A DNA stretch of 64,000 bases from an uncultured Bacillota bacterium (GCA_902491575.1 CABUID010000011.1:1-64000), one strand, 5' to 3'. Counted from the stretch's first letter, positions 9,686 to 18,640 are shown. Notes: generated by a model from the sequence alone, not told the origin. Numbers and translations: made by a program.

Positions 9686-10354
9686 TTAATTTTTTCTCTT
9701 TGGAGTTACTGTTAATTTGAATTTTGCATTTGCTAAATTTTTAAATGTATCGGAACCTAATACTGTTTCTGCTTCTTCAGCGTATGTTGGACCAGATTCA
9801 GTTCTTTTTGCATCAGCAGCATAAGTATTATAAAAATCTATTGGATTTGTATTGTTAAAGTATGTTCCCCAACTGAAAGTTAAAGTAACAGTTGCTTGAT
9901 TATCTTCATTCACATTAGAAAATATAACACTTACATTATCCAAGGAAGTAACATACCCTGCAGTTACTGCAGCAGCATATGGAGTGCTATTACCTTCGCC
10001 AGCTACCTCTTCTAATGTATAAGTAAATGGAGTGGTAGTATCTAAATATTCTTTACCCACTACAGTAAGAGTAACGTTAGCTGTCAAATTTTCATTCTTT
10101 GCAGTATCAGAATAAACCAACCAAGAATTTTGTATTGTATTTGTTTTTTCTCTTGCACCAAAAACAATTGAGTTAGATACATCACCAGCAGTTAAAACTA
10201 TTGATCCATCTGAAACAGTATCTACTTCAATATTACCTGTTGCAGTAGTACCTTTATCAATAGTAATTACCCATGCTGCAAAGCCTGTTGAAACGATAGC
10301 AACACTTCCTAAAATAGAAGCTGCTAAAATAATACTTTTTCTTTTGTTTTTCAT
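9686..10354 (-). CDS. SipW-dependent exported protein (TasA/camelysin-like), 222 aa
   Basis: First gene of the operon. The N-terminus MKNKRKSIILAASILG continues to VSTGFAAWVITI, matching the SipW-type signal region of the following gene. The mature protein is beta-rich, with GNIEVDTVSDGSIVL corresponding to GNVTVGTISDKSIEI in its neighbour, so the two are diverged paralogues, and both contain an F-x-W-G-x-x-F motif (TFSWGTYF, TFTWGSEF). A strong AAGGAGAAAAA ribosome site and a promoter with repeated TTGACA dyads lie upstream. Two unequal paralogues fit a major subunit plus an anchor or minor subunit, as an inference. Confidence 0.8.
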   Translation of the reverse strand: MKNKRKSIILAASILGSVAIVSTGFAAWVITIDKGTTATGNIEVDTVSDGSIVLTAGDVSNSIVFGAREKTNTIQNSWLVYSDTAKNENLTANVTLTVVGKEYLDTTTPFTYTLEEVAGEGNSTPYAAAVTAGYVTSLDNVSVIFSNVNEDNQATVTLTFSWGTYFNNTNPIDFYNTYAADAKRTESGPTYAEEAETVLGSDTFKNLANAKFKLTVTPKRKN

Positions 10355-10371
10355 ATTTTTTCTCCTTTTTT

Positions 10372-10433
10372 TTGACTAATTTGTCAATTTTAATAATAAA
10401 CCTACTTCATTTTTCTTGTCAATTTAATGACAA
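10372..10433 (-). promoter_or_regulatory. Promoter and operator dyads of the SipW operon
   Basis: On the minus strand a TTGACA -35 (10417-10422) and TATTAT -10 (10393-10398) are 18 bases apart, upstream of the 9686-10354 gene. Two inverted repeats overlap them: TTGTCAATTTAATGACAA at 10416-10433 covers the -35, and TTGACTAATTTGTCAA at 10372-10387 lies near the likely start site. A third TGTCAA half-site occurs at 10478-10483. The repeated TTGAC/GTCAA halves suggest a repressor operator; the regulator is unknown. Confidence 0.5.
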
Positions 10434-10663
10434 ATATTGCCAGTAATTGGTACTATCAATTCACTCATAACTTTTTATGTCAAAAAATCACTCTCCTATA
10501 ATATTCAATTGTGTTTCATTTTGCACAATTTAAGGGCATAACAAAAACCCATAATAATATAAAATATTATAATCTTTTCTATTTTTGATAGCACCATCCT
10601 AAAGGTTAGTTTTTTAAAACATCCCCTACCCTTTAGGGTAGTATATTTTTATCAAGCTGTAAG
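10434..10663. other. Intergenic region with short palindromes
   Basis: No convincing gene. It holds AT-rich dyads and a compact palindrome CTACCCTTTAGGGTAG near 10626, close to a related CCTAAAGG at about 10598. These could be a weak terminator for the downstream 156-residue gene or a regulator site. Neither is established. Confidence 0.3.
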
Positions 10664-11122
10664 TTATTTACTATTTTTTTCCTTTTTTAACACTAACAAA
10701 AGCTTATAAATACTAATTATTAAAGCAAGTATAAGAAAGATTAAGCCTATATAAAGAGCAATTTGCCCTTTAAATAAAGAATGAACTTCTCGTCTTTCAT
10801 GATTCACTGTTATAGGTAAAAATCCATAAAGGAAACAAGAAATGAAAAGCAAGGTGGTTTCAATTATAAAAGTATACTTAATTTTAATCCAAGGAATTAT
10901 CAGGCACAAGATTAAAAATAAGAAAAGTATAAAACCTAAAACATTAAAACCAAAAATAACATAACCTTGATCTTTTCTTCCAAAAATCATTTGAAAACCA
11001 TTTGACAAATAATCCACATTTCCTTCATATTCATAAGCACCACAAGGTAAAAACAAGAAAATAAAACCAATTAAAACGAAACATACTAAAATCCACTTCG
11101 AGTATTTCTTTAAAATTTCCAT
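10664..11122 (-). CDS. Four-helix membrane protein of unknown function
   Basis: About 152 residues with four hydrophobic segments (about 10-28, 50-68, 75-100 and 118-145) and a basic tail LKKEKNSK. The start is placed at ATG 11122 because the GGAGA ribosome site lies 6 bases upstream; an upstream ATG at 11134 overlaps that site. No catalytic motif or family is recognised. It stands alone, with non-coding DNA on both sides, and is divergent from the GDPD gene. Confidence 0.7.
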   Translation of the reverse strand: MEILKKYSKWILVCFVLIGFIFLFLPCGAYEYEGNVDYLSNGFQMIFGRKDQGYVIFGFNVLGFILFLFLILCLIIPWIKIKYTFIIETTLLFISCFLYGFLPITVNHERREVHSLFKGQIALYIGLIFLILALIISIYKLLLVLKKEKNSK

Positions 11123-11321
11123 ATTTTTCTCCATTTCGTATTAGATTAACTTAAAATTATTATATAATATTTCGCCTGTTTTGAAAATAATTTCTTGAAA
11201 TATCTAAATTATTTTATTTTTTAATGTTAGATATTGCCTATTTCAGCATTTTTATAGAAATGTTTTTTCTTGAATTTTATAATAAATATAAATAACATAA
11301 TAAAAAAAGGAGCAAAAAAGT

Positions 11322-12038
11322 ATGAATAAACCTAAAATGATAGCTCATCGTGGCTATTCTCAATTTGAAAAAGAAAATACACTAGTAGCCTTTAGTGCTG
11401 CTGGAGCCATTTCAGAGTTTTATGGTATTGAAACAGATGTTCATGTTACAAATGATGGTCATTATATTACGATTCATGATGAAACACCCTCACGTATTAC
11501 AAATGGATTAGTAGATTTTAATGTTGAAAAAAATAGTTTCGATATTGTCCGTCAAGTTCTTTTACCCGATATTGATAATTATACTTTAAGAAATGATTTA
11601 AGAATTCCTGAAATGGTTGAATATTTTCGCGTTTGTAAAAAATACAATAAAGTTGCTGTTTGTGAATTAAAACAAGTTTTCACAAAAGAACAAATGAAAG
11701 AAATTTTAGATATAGTGGATTCCTTAGATATGCTAAAACAAACTGTTTTTATTTCTTTTATTTTAGAAGACTTAATTGTTTTGCGTGAGTTATCCTCGAC
11801 ACAAAGTGCTCAATGGTTACTATGTGAATTTAAAGAAGAACATATTGAAACATTAAAAAAATATCACTTAGATGTCGATGCTCATTATAATTCTATTACC
11901 AAGGAAAGAATTGATTTATGCCATGAAAATGGAATCAAAGTCAATATTTGGACTGTAAATGACCAAAATATTGCGAATCAATATGCTGCTTGGGGTGTGG
12001 ATTTTATTACTTCTAACTGGGTGAAAGAAACTTTTTAA
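11322..12038 (+). CDS. Glycerophosphodiester phosphodiesterase
   Basis: A 238-residue cytoplasmic GDPD/UgpQ-type enzyme that splits glycerophosphodiesters to glycerol-3-phosphate and an alcohol. The N-terminus has the catalytic HRGYSQFEKENT block (H13, R14), then GIETDVHVTNDG and HDETPSR with the metal and second catalytic His residues, and the C-terminal block reads INIWTVND. The length is normal for a stand-alone soluble GDPD. It starts behind AAAAAAGGAGC and ends at a clear hairpin terminator, so it is monocistronic. Confidence 0.93.
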   Translation: MNKPKMIAHRGYSQFEKENTLVAFSAAGAISEFYGIETDVHVTNDGHYITIHDETPSRITNGLVDFNVEKNSFDIVRQVLLPDIDNYTLRNDLRIPEMVEYFRVCKKYNKVAVCELKQVFTKEQMKEILDIVDSLDMLKQTVFISFILEDLIVLRELSSTQSAQWLLCEFKEEHIETLKKYHLDVDAHYNSITKERIDLCHENGIKVNIWTVNDQNIANQYAAWGVDFITSNWVKETF

Positions 12039-12050
12039 GAAATAGCCATA

Positions 12051-12097
12051 AAAAAAATGTCAATAAACTAAAAATCGTTTTGTTGGCATTTTTTTGT
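12051..12097 (+). terminator. Rho-independent terminator after GDPD gene
   Basis: The arms AAAAAAATGTCAA and TTGGCATTTTTTT pair with one G-T and are followed by a T run. The loop holds further weak pairing. It lies 13 bases after the GDPD stop and, being nearly symmetric, could also serve the convergent gene. Confidence 0.75.
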
Positions 12098-12159
12098 TTA
12101 TAAAATCTTCATTACTTTCAAAGAAATAAGTTTTTTTATTTTAAATATTGGATGACTAT

Positions 12160-13236
12160 TTATAATTGCTTATATTTAATAAAATTATAAATTAACTCCA
12201 TAAAAATCTTCTTGTTTTTTGAACTAATTTTGTTTAAATATTTTAATAAACGAATGGAGTCTTTATGAACTTCTAATAAAGTCGTTTTATTCAATTCAAT
12301 TACAAATTGATATACATTACTTGCTAAATCTTTTCGTTCATCTTCTGAAAGTCGTCCCAGCATTTTTGTAATCGCTTCATCGAGTTTTTGTGCATTGATG
12401 GATATTTGATCAACTAAGCGAAATGATGTGACTTGAATTTGCCATGAAAAACCATCATGTTGCTTAATTCCTCGAACACTCGATTCCACAATTTTTGTTT
12501 GTCCGCAAAACTCATCAAAAATCAAACCAACTACAGAATTTTGAGGTATGATTCGAACGATTTTATTTTGAATCAGTTCAAATTTTGTTTCATCCACTCG
12601 TTCTTTTACAAAACCAGGGCCATCATTACAATAAACTTTAAGTATTCTTTCTTTAATGGAATCATCACAATAGATTGCACCATATGTTGCTAAATTTCCA
12701 CCTTTTGAATGCCCACCAATCATCAACTTACATTGAGGATACATTTCGGCTATCTTATGGATATAATTAGCAGCTTTTTTCTGTGCTGGAACAGGGTAAC
12801 TACATACCATATCTAAATTTTCTTGCCAACCAATTAAGGTGTCATCTGTTCCTCGAAAAGCAATATAAATGAGATCACTCGACAAATGAAAACACATAGC
12901 CGAAAACTGACAAGATGTTTTACTACTTACTTGATTGATATAATTTGAAAGTAAAATTGTTCCAAAACGTTTACAATCTTTTGCTTTATCGCAAAGTTCA
13001 ACAATCGAATTAGGAACAATCAAGCCTAAAACCATATCTTCTTTTTTGACATGTTCAAATAGAATATCTGTTGCATCTTTTAAACTTATTTGTTCTTCAC
13101 TTGGAAATTTCTTTACACTTTTTGAAAAATCAATATAACAGATTTCAGATAAAATTAAGTTATCAATATCATTAAAATGGGATTTATTAAAAGATAAATC
13201 GCCACGCCAATAAACATAATCTAAAATATTTGCCAT
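12160..13236 (-). CDS. Mbeg1-like (DUF2974) alpha/beta hydrolase
   Basis: A 358-residue protein whose N-terminus MANILDYVYWRGDLSF is characteristic of the DUF2974/Mbeg1-like family of lipase-fold proteins. IYIAFRGTDDT gives the oxyanion-hole region and MIGGHSKGGNLATYGA the nucleophile elbow (GHSKGG, Ser around residue 176). No signal peptide, so it is cytoplasmic. The substrate is not known for the family. It is followed upstream by a metallophosphoesterase gene in the same orientation with a 15-base gap, so the two are probably co-transcribed. Confidence 0.85.
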   Translation of the reverse strand: MANILDYVYWRGDLSFNKSHFNDIDNLILSEICYIDFSKSVKKFPSEEQISLKDATDILFEHVKKEDMVLGLIVPNSIVELCDKAKDCKRFGTILLSNYINQVSSKTSCQFSAMCFHLSSDLIYIAFRGTDDTLIGWQENLDMVCSYPVPAQKKAANYIHKIAEMYPQCKLMIGGHSKGGNLATYGAIYCDDSIKERILKVYCNDGPGFVKERVDETKFELIQNKIVRIIPQNSVVGLIFDEFCGQTKIVESSVRGIKQHDGFSWQIQVTSFRLVDQISINAQKLDEAITKMLGRLSEDERKDLASNVYQFVIELNKTTLLEVHKDSIRLLKYLNKISSKNKKIFMELIYNFIKYKQL

Positions 13237-13251
13237 ACACTCATCCTTTTT

Positions 13252-14376
13252 TTATTTGATTTGTTTGTAAGGGAGTTGTGCTAAATCAAGCGTCCCATCT
13301 TGTTTTACAAGAATCGTTGTTCCACCTCTTTGGGAAGATAAAAACTTAGTCGTTACATAAGCGATATAATCGATACTCATTCCATAAGTCAAACGAACTC
13401 CTTGATATTCTACTGAAAAATTATTTAAATGATCATGTCCACAGAAAACCGCTTTTGTGGATTTTAATTCAACTATTTTTTCAAACATACCATATTGTGG
13501 ACCATTCCAAGTTTTTTCTTTTTTATTTCCAAATATTAAAGTGCCTTGTTCATAAGCATCGTTATATTCTACAAAAGGAATATGCATAAATAAAGAAGAG
13601 GGTACAATTTCATCATAGCCTTTATCTTTATTGAATTGATTCATTTTTTGAATATTTGCTTCATACCAAGCAATTTGATTTGGATGAATATGATCGTAAT
13701 CATTATCTAAAGCAGAAACTTTATCACCACTAATCGTAAGATAATCATTTGAATCCATAAAATAAAGCGATTGTATAATCTTATTTTGAGAATTTTGTAT
13801 ATTAATAACATAATTTCCAACGCCATCAATATCTTCCGGTCCACATTCAAATAAACAATAAGAAAGACTTTCAAGGTATTCCCCTAATTGCTTTCTTGAA
13901 TACATGGCCCCTTTTTGTGCATCATGATTTCCAAAAACAGGTGCCCAATAAACTTGTAAAGCTTCCATGGTATTCGCAAGCATTTTCAATGCTTTTAAGT
14001 TATCGGTGTTTCCAGATTGTATTTTTGATGGATAAACCAAATCTCCAGTAATCACTACTAAATCTGGTTGAGCAGAATGGATTAATTTTTCTACAGCTTT
14101 TAAGGCCATTCTATCATTGTCACCGGAAACAATTCCAGCGCCAATATGTATGTCACTCAATTGTAAAATTTTAAACTCTTCATCGGTAGTAAAAGTTTTT
14201 ATACCCTCCACAGATTCGTAAGTTAAATTATTTTCTAAAGCTTCCACTTTCTTATAAAAATTTTTATTAGAAGCATAAAAAATACTGCCGCCACCCAGTT
14301 CATATATTATTACACAAAAGATAATCGTTAAAATAATGAATAAACATTTTCGAGTAATCTTCCAAACCTTTTTCAT
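13252..14376 (-). CDS. Membrane-anchored calcineurin-like metallophosphoesterase
   Basis: A 374-residue protein with an N-terminal membrane segment (about 8-28), so the catalytic domain is extracytoplasmic. Metal ligands are visible in order: LSDIHIG, TGDLVYP, FGNHDAQKG, MHIPF and FCGHDHLNNF, the full D-x-H / GD / GNHD / H / GHDH set. It resembles the YaeI/PhoD-like phosphohydrolases that act at the membrane surface. A 30-base gap separates it from the 141-residue membrane protein upstream, suggesting one transcript of three genes. Confidence 0.92.
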   Translation of the reverse strand: MKKVWKITRKCLFIILTIIFCVIIYELGGGSIFYASNKNFYKKVEALENNLTYESVEGIKTFTTDEEFKILQLSDIHIGAGIVSGDNDRMALKAVEKLIHSAQPDLVVITGDLVYPSKIQSGNTDNLKALKMLANTMEALQVYWAPVFGNHDAQKGAMYSRKQLGEYLESLSYCLFECGPEDIDGVGNYVINIQNSQNKIIQSLYFMDSNDYLTISGDKVSALDNDYDHIHPNQIAWYEANIQKMNQFNKDKGYDEIVPSSLFMHIPFVEYNDAYEQGTLIFGNKKEKTWNGPQYGMFEKIVELKSTKAVFCGHDHLNNFSVEYQGVRLTYGMSIDYIAYVTTKFLSSQRGGTTILVKQDGTLDLAQLPYKQIK

Positions 14377-14406
14377 TCTTTTTATTCCTTTTATAAACGA
14401 AAGTTT

Positions 14407-14832
14407 TTATTCATCTTTATAATTTGAACTAGGTTTTGCACGATTTTCTGCTTTTTTGAATGATTTATTCGAAATCGAAAAAAGCAAACTAAATACAATA
14501 AAAATAAACATTAAAATAGAACAAACATAAATTAAAGCAATCGGTACTCTTGGATTTTCACCAGTCCAGCCAATTCTCATCAATGCAGGAATACCTTGTG
14601 CGAATACACCAACAAAAGTAATGGGAAATAATTTTCCAAAATTGGAAGATGGCAACCATAAAGTAATACATTCGATAACTAACCATGAAACTGCAATGAT
14701 TTTAAAAATCCAATAAGCAACATTGCCATCTGTTCTATTTTTAGCTACAAAAAAGCCAAAAGATAATGATAATAAAGCGATAAATAAAAGAATAATTGTT
14801 GATAATACTTTATATTGAATTGATTTTTTCAT
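14407..14832 (-). CDS. Four-helix membrane protein of unknown function
   Basis: A 141-residue polytopic protein. The ATG at 14832 is chosen because AAGGAG lies 8 bases upstream; a GTG at 14841 would overlap that site. Four hydrophobic stretches (about 8-28, 40-58, 66-85 and 95-118) are followed by a polar tail. No family recognised. As the first gene ahead of a metallophosphoesterase and the Mbeg1-like hydrolase, it may belong to the same membrane-lipid module. Confidence 0.7.
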   Translation of the reverse strand: MKKSIQYKVLSTIILLFIALLSLSFGFFVAKNRTDGNVAYWIFKIIAVSWLVIECITLWLPSSNFGKLFPITFVGVFAQGIPALMRIGWTGENPRVPIALIYVCSILMFIFIVFSLLFSISNKSFKKAENRAKPSSNYKDE

Positions 14833-14841
14833 TTTACACAC

Positions 14842-15185
14842 TCCTTAATTTAATTTTAGTATAACATAAATTGATGAAATAAATCTATAAATTAATAAAA
14901 GGAAGCAGATAAATGTTGTTAAGAGACATTACATGTGAGATTTTCTAGATTATTAAAACAAAAAACAGAAAAAATTTTAAAGAAACCTAAAGAGTATCTA
15001 ATGCATTGAAATGAAAAAAAATGATAATCCTATTCCATTTTAATTTAAATTATTCATTATTTAAATGTCAAATTTTAAGAATAGCATAATCGTTTTTTTT
15101 TTAATAGTTCAAAATTGAAAAAAAAGATAGTATTTCTTAAATCTTTATATTAAAATGGAAATAAGAATTCGAAAGGGAAAATAAT
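14842..15185. other. AT-rich divergent intergenic region
   Basis: About 340 bases between divergent genes. I find no coding frame longer than a dozen codons, no tRNA-like element and no convincing hairpin. It presumably carries the promoters of both flanking genes. Confidence 0.5.
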
Positions 15186-16871
15186 ATGAAGACAAAAAGA
15201 AGCTATGCATTATTGTCGTTATGTCTTTTAAGTAGTTGTCATCAAAACATTTCTTCTATAGTAGAAGAAGATTTAAGTAGTAGTGAATCACTTACGGGTG
15301 ATGTATCAAGTACACTTGAAAGTAGTGAAACCATGCAAGATAATCAACAAAGAGTTGTCATTATTGGTATTGATGGTGCTGGTCATAATTTTAATAAATC
15401 CAATACTCCTCATATCATGGAAATTTTTAAAGATTATGCTTATACTGAAGAAGCATTAAGTGCAAATCCAACGATTAGTGCTCAAAGTTGGGGTTCTTTA
15501 TTAACTGGCGTTATCCCAACTATCCATCAATTTACAAACACAAGTATTCGAGAAAAACAAAATCAAATTTATCAACAATATCCTTCTATTTTTATGAAAA
15601 CAAGACAATACTATCCTGAAGCAGAGTTAGCTTCATTTTGTAATTGGGATCCTATTAATCATGGAATTGTTGAAAGTCATATCGATGTTTATAAAGAACA
15701 TTCTAGTAATGATGATGACTTAGCTGAAAAAATCATATATTATCTTGAAGAAAAGGATCCAAAACTTCTTTTTGTACAATTTGATAGCGTAGATGAAGCG
15801 GGTCATGAATATGGTTATCAAAGTGAGGAATACTTTGCTGCTTTAAAAAATCTTGATTTTAATATCAATGCCATTTTCAATAAACTTGAAAAACTCCAAC
15901 GACTAGAGAATACTTTATTTATCGTAACGACCGATCATGGTGGATTAAATCAAAGTCATGGTGGATACAGTGATTATGAAAAATATATTTTCTTTGGAGC
16001 TAGAAATAAAAATATATTAAAGACCGATAATCTTCAGAATTTATATATACGTGACATTCCATCTATTGTCGCTCATCATTTGGGTTTTGAAGCAGATAGT
16101 GCATGGGATTCCTATATACCCAAAAATCTATTCAAAGATCTTCCTGAAGGTCAACAACGTTTTATCTCTTTACCAGAAAAGGAAGTCGAAACTCCTAATG
16201 CTCATGAAGAAAAAGGACTCTATCAATATTTTGATAAAAAAAATATTGCATTATGGCTAAATTTTGATGAAAAATGTGAAGATCAAACAGGAAATTATGA
16301 AGTAATATCTCATGGTGTCAATCTTTATGAACAAGGAATTACTGGAAAAGCCATTCAAGTAAGTAATAAAAATTATTTAACCATAAAAGATTTTCAATTT
16401 CAGAATAATGATTTTACACTTTCAACTTTTGTTCGTTTTGATTCATCTTATGGGGATCCATGTTTATTTTCCAATAAAGATTGGGCAAATGGATATAATG
16501 ATGGAATTTGTTTTTCATTAAGAGATAATGATATGAAATTAAATCTTGGAAAAGATAAAGAAAGTCGATGGGATGCCATGCTTCATTATCCTCATTCAAA
16601 TTACAAAAATAGTTGGATGCATCTTTTAATCAGTTATAATGCGAAAGAAAATAGCATTTCGCTTTATGTAAACTTTTCTTTAGAATATACTTGTAAATTG
16701 GATAAATATCTTTCATTTGATAGCAACTTTCCTTTCAACATTGGTCAAGATGGAACTGGAATTTATGCCTTAGATATTTCTATGCTTTTAGATGATTTTA
16801 TGATTTTTAACCAATCTTTAAATCAAAGTGATGTTTACACATTAAAATCTTATTATAAAAATTGTTTATAA
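15186..16871 (+). CDS. Lipoprotein phosphodiesterase (alkaline-phosphatase fold) with LamG-like domain
   Basis: A 561-residue protein with a lipobox LLSSC (Cys near residue 18) and a Ser/Glu-rich spacer, so it is anchored outside the membrane. Residues about 55-310 form a type I phosphodiesterase/nucleotide pyrophosphatase domain: VVIIGIDGAGHNF with metal Asp, ISAQSWGSLLTG with the nucleophile region, VQFDSVDEAGHEYG, and TTDHGGLNQSHGG with metal D and H residues. The last 200 residues resemble a concanavalin/LamG-type jelly roll (ALWLNFDEKCEDQTGNYE, FTLSTFVRF). This pairing suggests it acts on surface-bound phosphodiesters. Exact substrate unknown. Confidence 0.85.
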   Translation: MKTKRSYALLSLCLLSSCHQNISSIVEEDLSSSESLTGDVSSTLESSETMQDNQQRVVIIGIDGAGHNFNKSNTPHIMEIFKDYAYTEEALSANPTISAQSWGSLLTGVIPTIHQFTNTSIREKQNQIYQQYPSIFMKTRQYYPEAELASFCNWDPINHGIVESHIDVYKEHSSNDDDLAEKIIYYLEEKDPKLLFVQFDSVDEAGHEYGYQSEEYFAALKNLDFNINAIFNKLEKLQRLENTLFIVTTDHGGLNQSHGGYSDYEKYIFFGARNKNILKTDNLQNLYIRDIPSIVAHHLGFEADSAWDSYIPKNLFKDLPEGQQRFISLPEKEVETPNAHEEKGLYQYFDKKNIALWLNFDEKCEDQTGNYEVISHGVNLYEQGITGKAIQVSNKNYLTIKDFQFQNNDFTLSTFVRFDSSYGDPCLFSNKDWANGYNDGICFSLRDNDMKLNLGKDKESRWDAMLHYPHSNYKNSWMHLLISYNAKENSISLYVNFSLEYTCKLDKYLSFDSNFPFNIGQDGTGIYALDISMLLDDFMIFNQSLNQSDVYTLKSYYKNCL

Positions 16872-16912
16872 TTTCTTTAAATACCTATACTAAAGTTATA
16901 GGAGTAGAAATA

Positions 16913-17185
16913 ATGAACAAAGAAGAAATATTAGAAGTTGTTTCAACGTTAACGGATTATCCTAAAAATGATTGTGAAAAAGTTTATGATGCTATTTTTA
17001 TCGTATTTTCAAAATTTTTAGAAAAAGATGAAAACATTAATATTAAAAACTTTGGTACCTTTAAAGTAAGTAAAAGAAAAGCTAGAACAGGAAGAAATCC
17101 TGCTACTGGAGAAGAAATAAAAATAAAAGCACAAAAAACAATTCATTTTAAAGTAAGTCCAAAGTTAAAAGAAAAATTGAATTAA
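16913..17185 (+). CDS. hup: HU-family DNA-binding protein
   Basis: A 90-residue histone-like protein. NIKNFGTFKVSKRKARTGR followed by NPATGEEI is the canonical HU/IHF beta-arm signature, and the C-terminus PKLKEKLN is usual. The ATG at 16913 is preceded by AGGAG; the frame opens earlier inside the previous gene's end, but the length and ribosome site favour this start. It bends and compacts DNA. It follows the phosphodiesterase gene by about 40 bases and ends in a strong terminator. Confidence 0.95.
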   Translation: MNKEEILEVVSTLTDYPKNDCEKVYDAIFIVFSKFLEKDENINIKNFGTFKVSKRKARTGRNPATGEEIKIKAQKTIHFKVSPKLKEKLN

Positions 17186-17201
17186 AAGCAATTCTCTTTT
17201 T

Positions 17202-17237
17202 AAATGTAGACATAAAAAGTGTCTACATTTTTTTATT
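17202..17237 (+). terminator. Rho-independent terminator after HU gene
   Basis: A perfect 11-bp stem AAATGTAGACA/TGTCTACATTT with a 7-base loop, followed by TTTTATTTT. Confidence 0.9.
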
Positions 17238-17302
17238 TTGTAAACACTTTTAATCGATCATGATTTTAATAGGGATAAATCACCTTTATTATTTCTAATC
17301 CT

Positions 17303-17953
17303 TTACTTTTTTTTGTTTTCATTTATCATTCCACAATCTACAAATGAATAATTTCCTATTGTAAATTTCTTATCGGTAATTTTTTGGCATAATTGTCTAC
17401 TTTCAATAAATTCATCTGTTATGATGACAAAAAATTGTTTGTCCATTTGATTGACAAGATAAAATTCTTTATCTGTATTTTTAATAGCATTTAAAAAATC
17501 TGGTATTTTAAATGGAGCATTTGTCATCCATCCAATCAGATTATCAGTTATTTTCTCTTTTTTGCTAAGAATTTGTTTTCCTACAAGACAATGTATTTCA
17601 GCATCAGGATATTTATTCGTTATAATCATATCTTTTTTACCTGCTTTTTTATTCCATCTTCCTTTGATTTTTAAAGGATAAGTAAAATCATCCAGATGAA
17701 TTTCTTCTCTTGTTATCGATAAATCAATACTTTCACCACTTTCAAGAAGATAATCGATACTCCTATTTAAAATCTTAGAAAGTAATTGGATATTTTCAAT
17801 ATCCGGCATTCCTTTATCTGCTTCCCATTTTGTAACGGCTTGTCTTGAAACGAAGAGTTTTTCTGCCAATTGTTTTTGCGTAAGTCCACTATCTTTTCGA
17901 GCCGATTTTAACTTTTCGCCTAAAGTCATTCTTTTTTCTTCATTTTTTTCCAT
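17303..17953 (-). CDS. XRE-family transcriptional regulator
   Basis: A 216-residue protein. Residues about 8-65 are a Cro/CI helix-turn-helix (LKSARKDSGLTQKQLAEKL, then VSRQAVTKWEADKGMPDI). The C-terminal 140 residues are a beta-rich domain I do not recognise (PLKIKGRWNKKAGKK onward) and could be a sensor. It has its own AAAAGGAGAAG ribosome site and no operon partner. Target genes cannot be inferred. Confidence 0.88.
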   Translation of the reverse strand: MEKNEEKRMTLGEKLKSARKDSGLTQKQLAEKLFVSRQAVTKWEADKGMPDIENIQLLSKILNRSIDYLLESGESIDLSITREEIHLDDFTYPLKIKGRWNKKAGKKDMIITNKYPDAEIHCLVGKQILSKKEKITDNLIGWMTNAPFKIPDFLNAIKNTDKEFYLVNQMDKQFFVIITDEFIESRQLCQKITDKKFTIGNYSFVDCGMINENKKK

Positions 17954-18130
17954 ATACTTCTCCTTTTAATAATCAGTTATAAACTGTTAAATTAAAAATA
18001 GTATTTTTTATCATAAATGACAAGAAACGCTTTTTTTCATCAAGGCAACGCTATGTAGCATGAAAGTTTTATAGTGCAAAAATAGTATTAAAAAAAAATT
18101 ATTCACTTTTCTATTTCCTTTAAAATAAAT

Positions 18131-18640
18131 TTATATTCCAAATGCTTCATCATAGTGAACAATACCATTTAATTTTTTTGCATTTTCACAAAAACATATA
18201 GCCATAAAATGCTCATCTTTTACTTTAAAAGGAGCTTGAATTCCATAACAACTTGCAGGAATATAACCCGATTTAAAATAATATTTAGGATTTCCTAAAA
18301 CGATTGAATATTGATAGCCTAATTGGATAGCCATTTGATGTCCTCTTTTGATCAATGATAAACCGATTCCTTGATGTTGATATTGGGGTAAAACGGAAAG
18401 AGGTGCCAGTGCCAACACTTCTATATGATTCACTCTTGCTTTCGTAAAAAGAATATGACCAACGATTTGATGATCTTCAATGGCCACTAAAGATAACTTT
18501 GGAATAAAAGATTTGCTTTTTCTCAAAGCAACAACTAAATCTTGTTCATTCCCATCACAATGTTCAGCCTTTTCAAAAGCTTTTTTCACAATTTGATATA
18601 CGTCATCATAATCCGATGTTCTTTCTTGTCGAATATACAT
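18131..18640 (-). CDS. GNAT N-acetyltransferase (YhbS-like)
   Basis: A 169-residue acetyltransferase. LSVLPQYQHQGIGLSLIKRG is the acetyl-CoA-binding motif A (Q-x-x-G-I-G), and YSIVLGNPKYYFKSGYIPA matches the YhbS subgroup. The N-terminus MYIRQERTSDYDDVYQIV is the usual first strand and helix. Substrate unknown. It is separated by 40 bases from the TetR-type gene in the same direction. Confidence 0.9.
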   Translation of the reverse strand: MYIRQERTSDYDDVYQIVKKAFEKAEHCDGNEQDLVVALRKSKSFIPKLSLVAIEDHQIVGHILFTKARVNHIEVLALAPLSVLPQYQHQGIGLSLIKRGHQMAIQLGYQYSIVLGNPKYYFKSGYIPASCYGIQAPFKVKDEHFMAICFCENAKKLNGIVHYDEAFGI

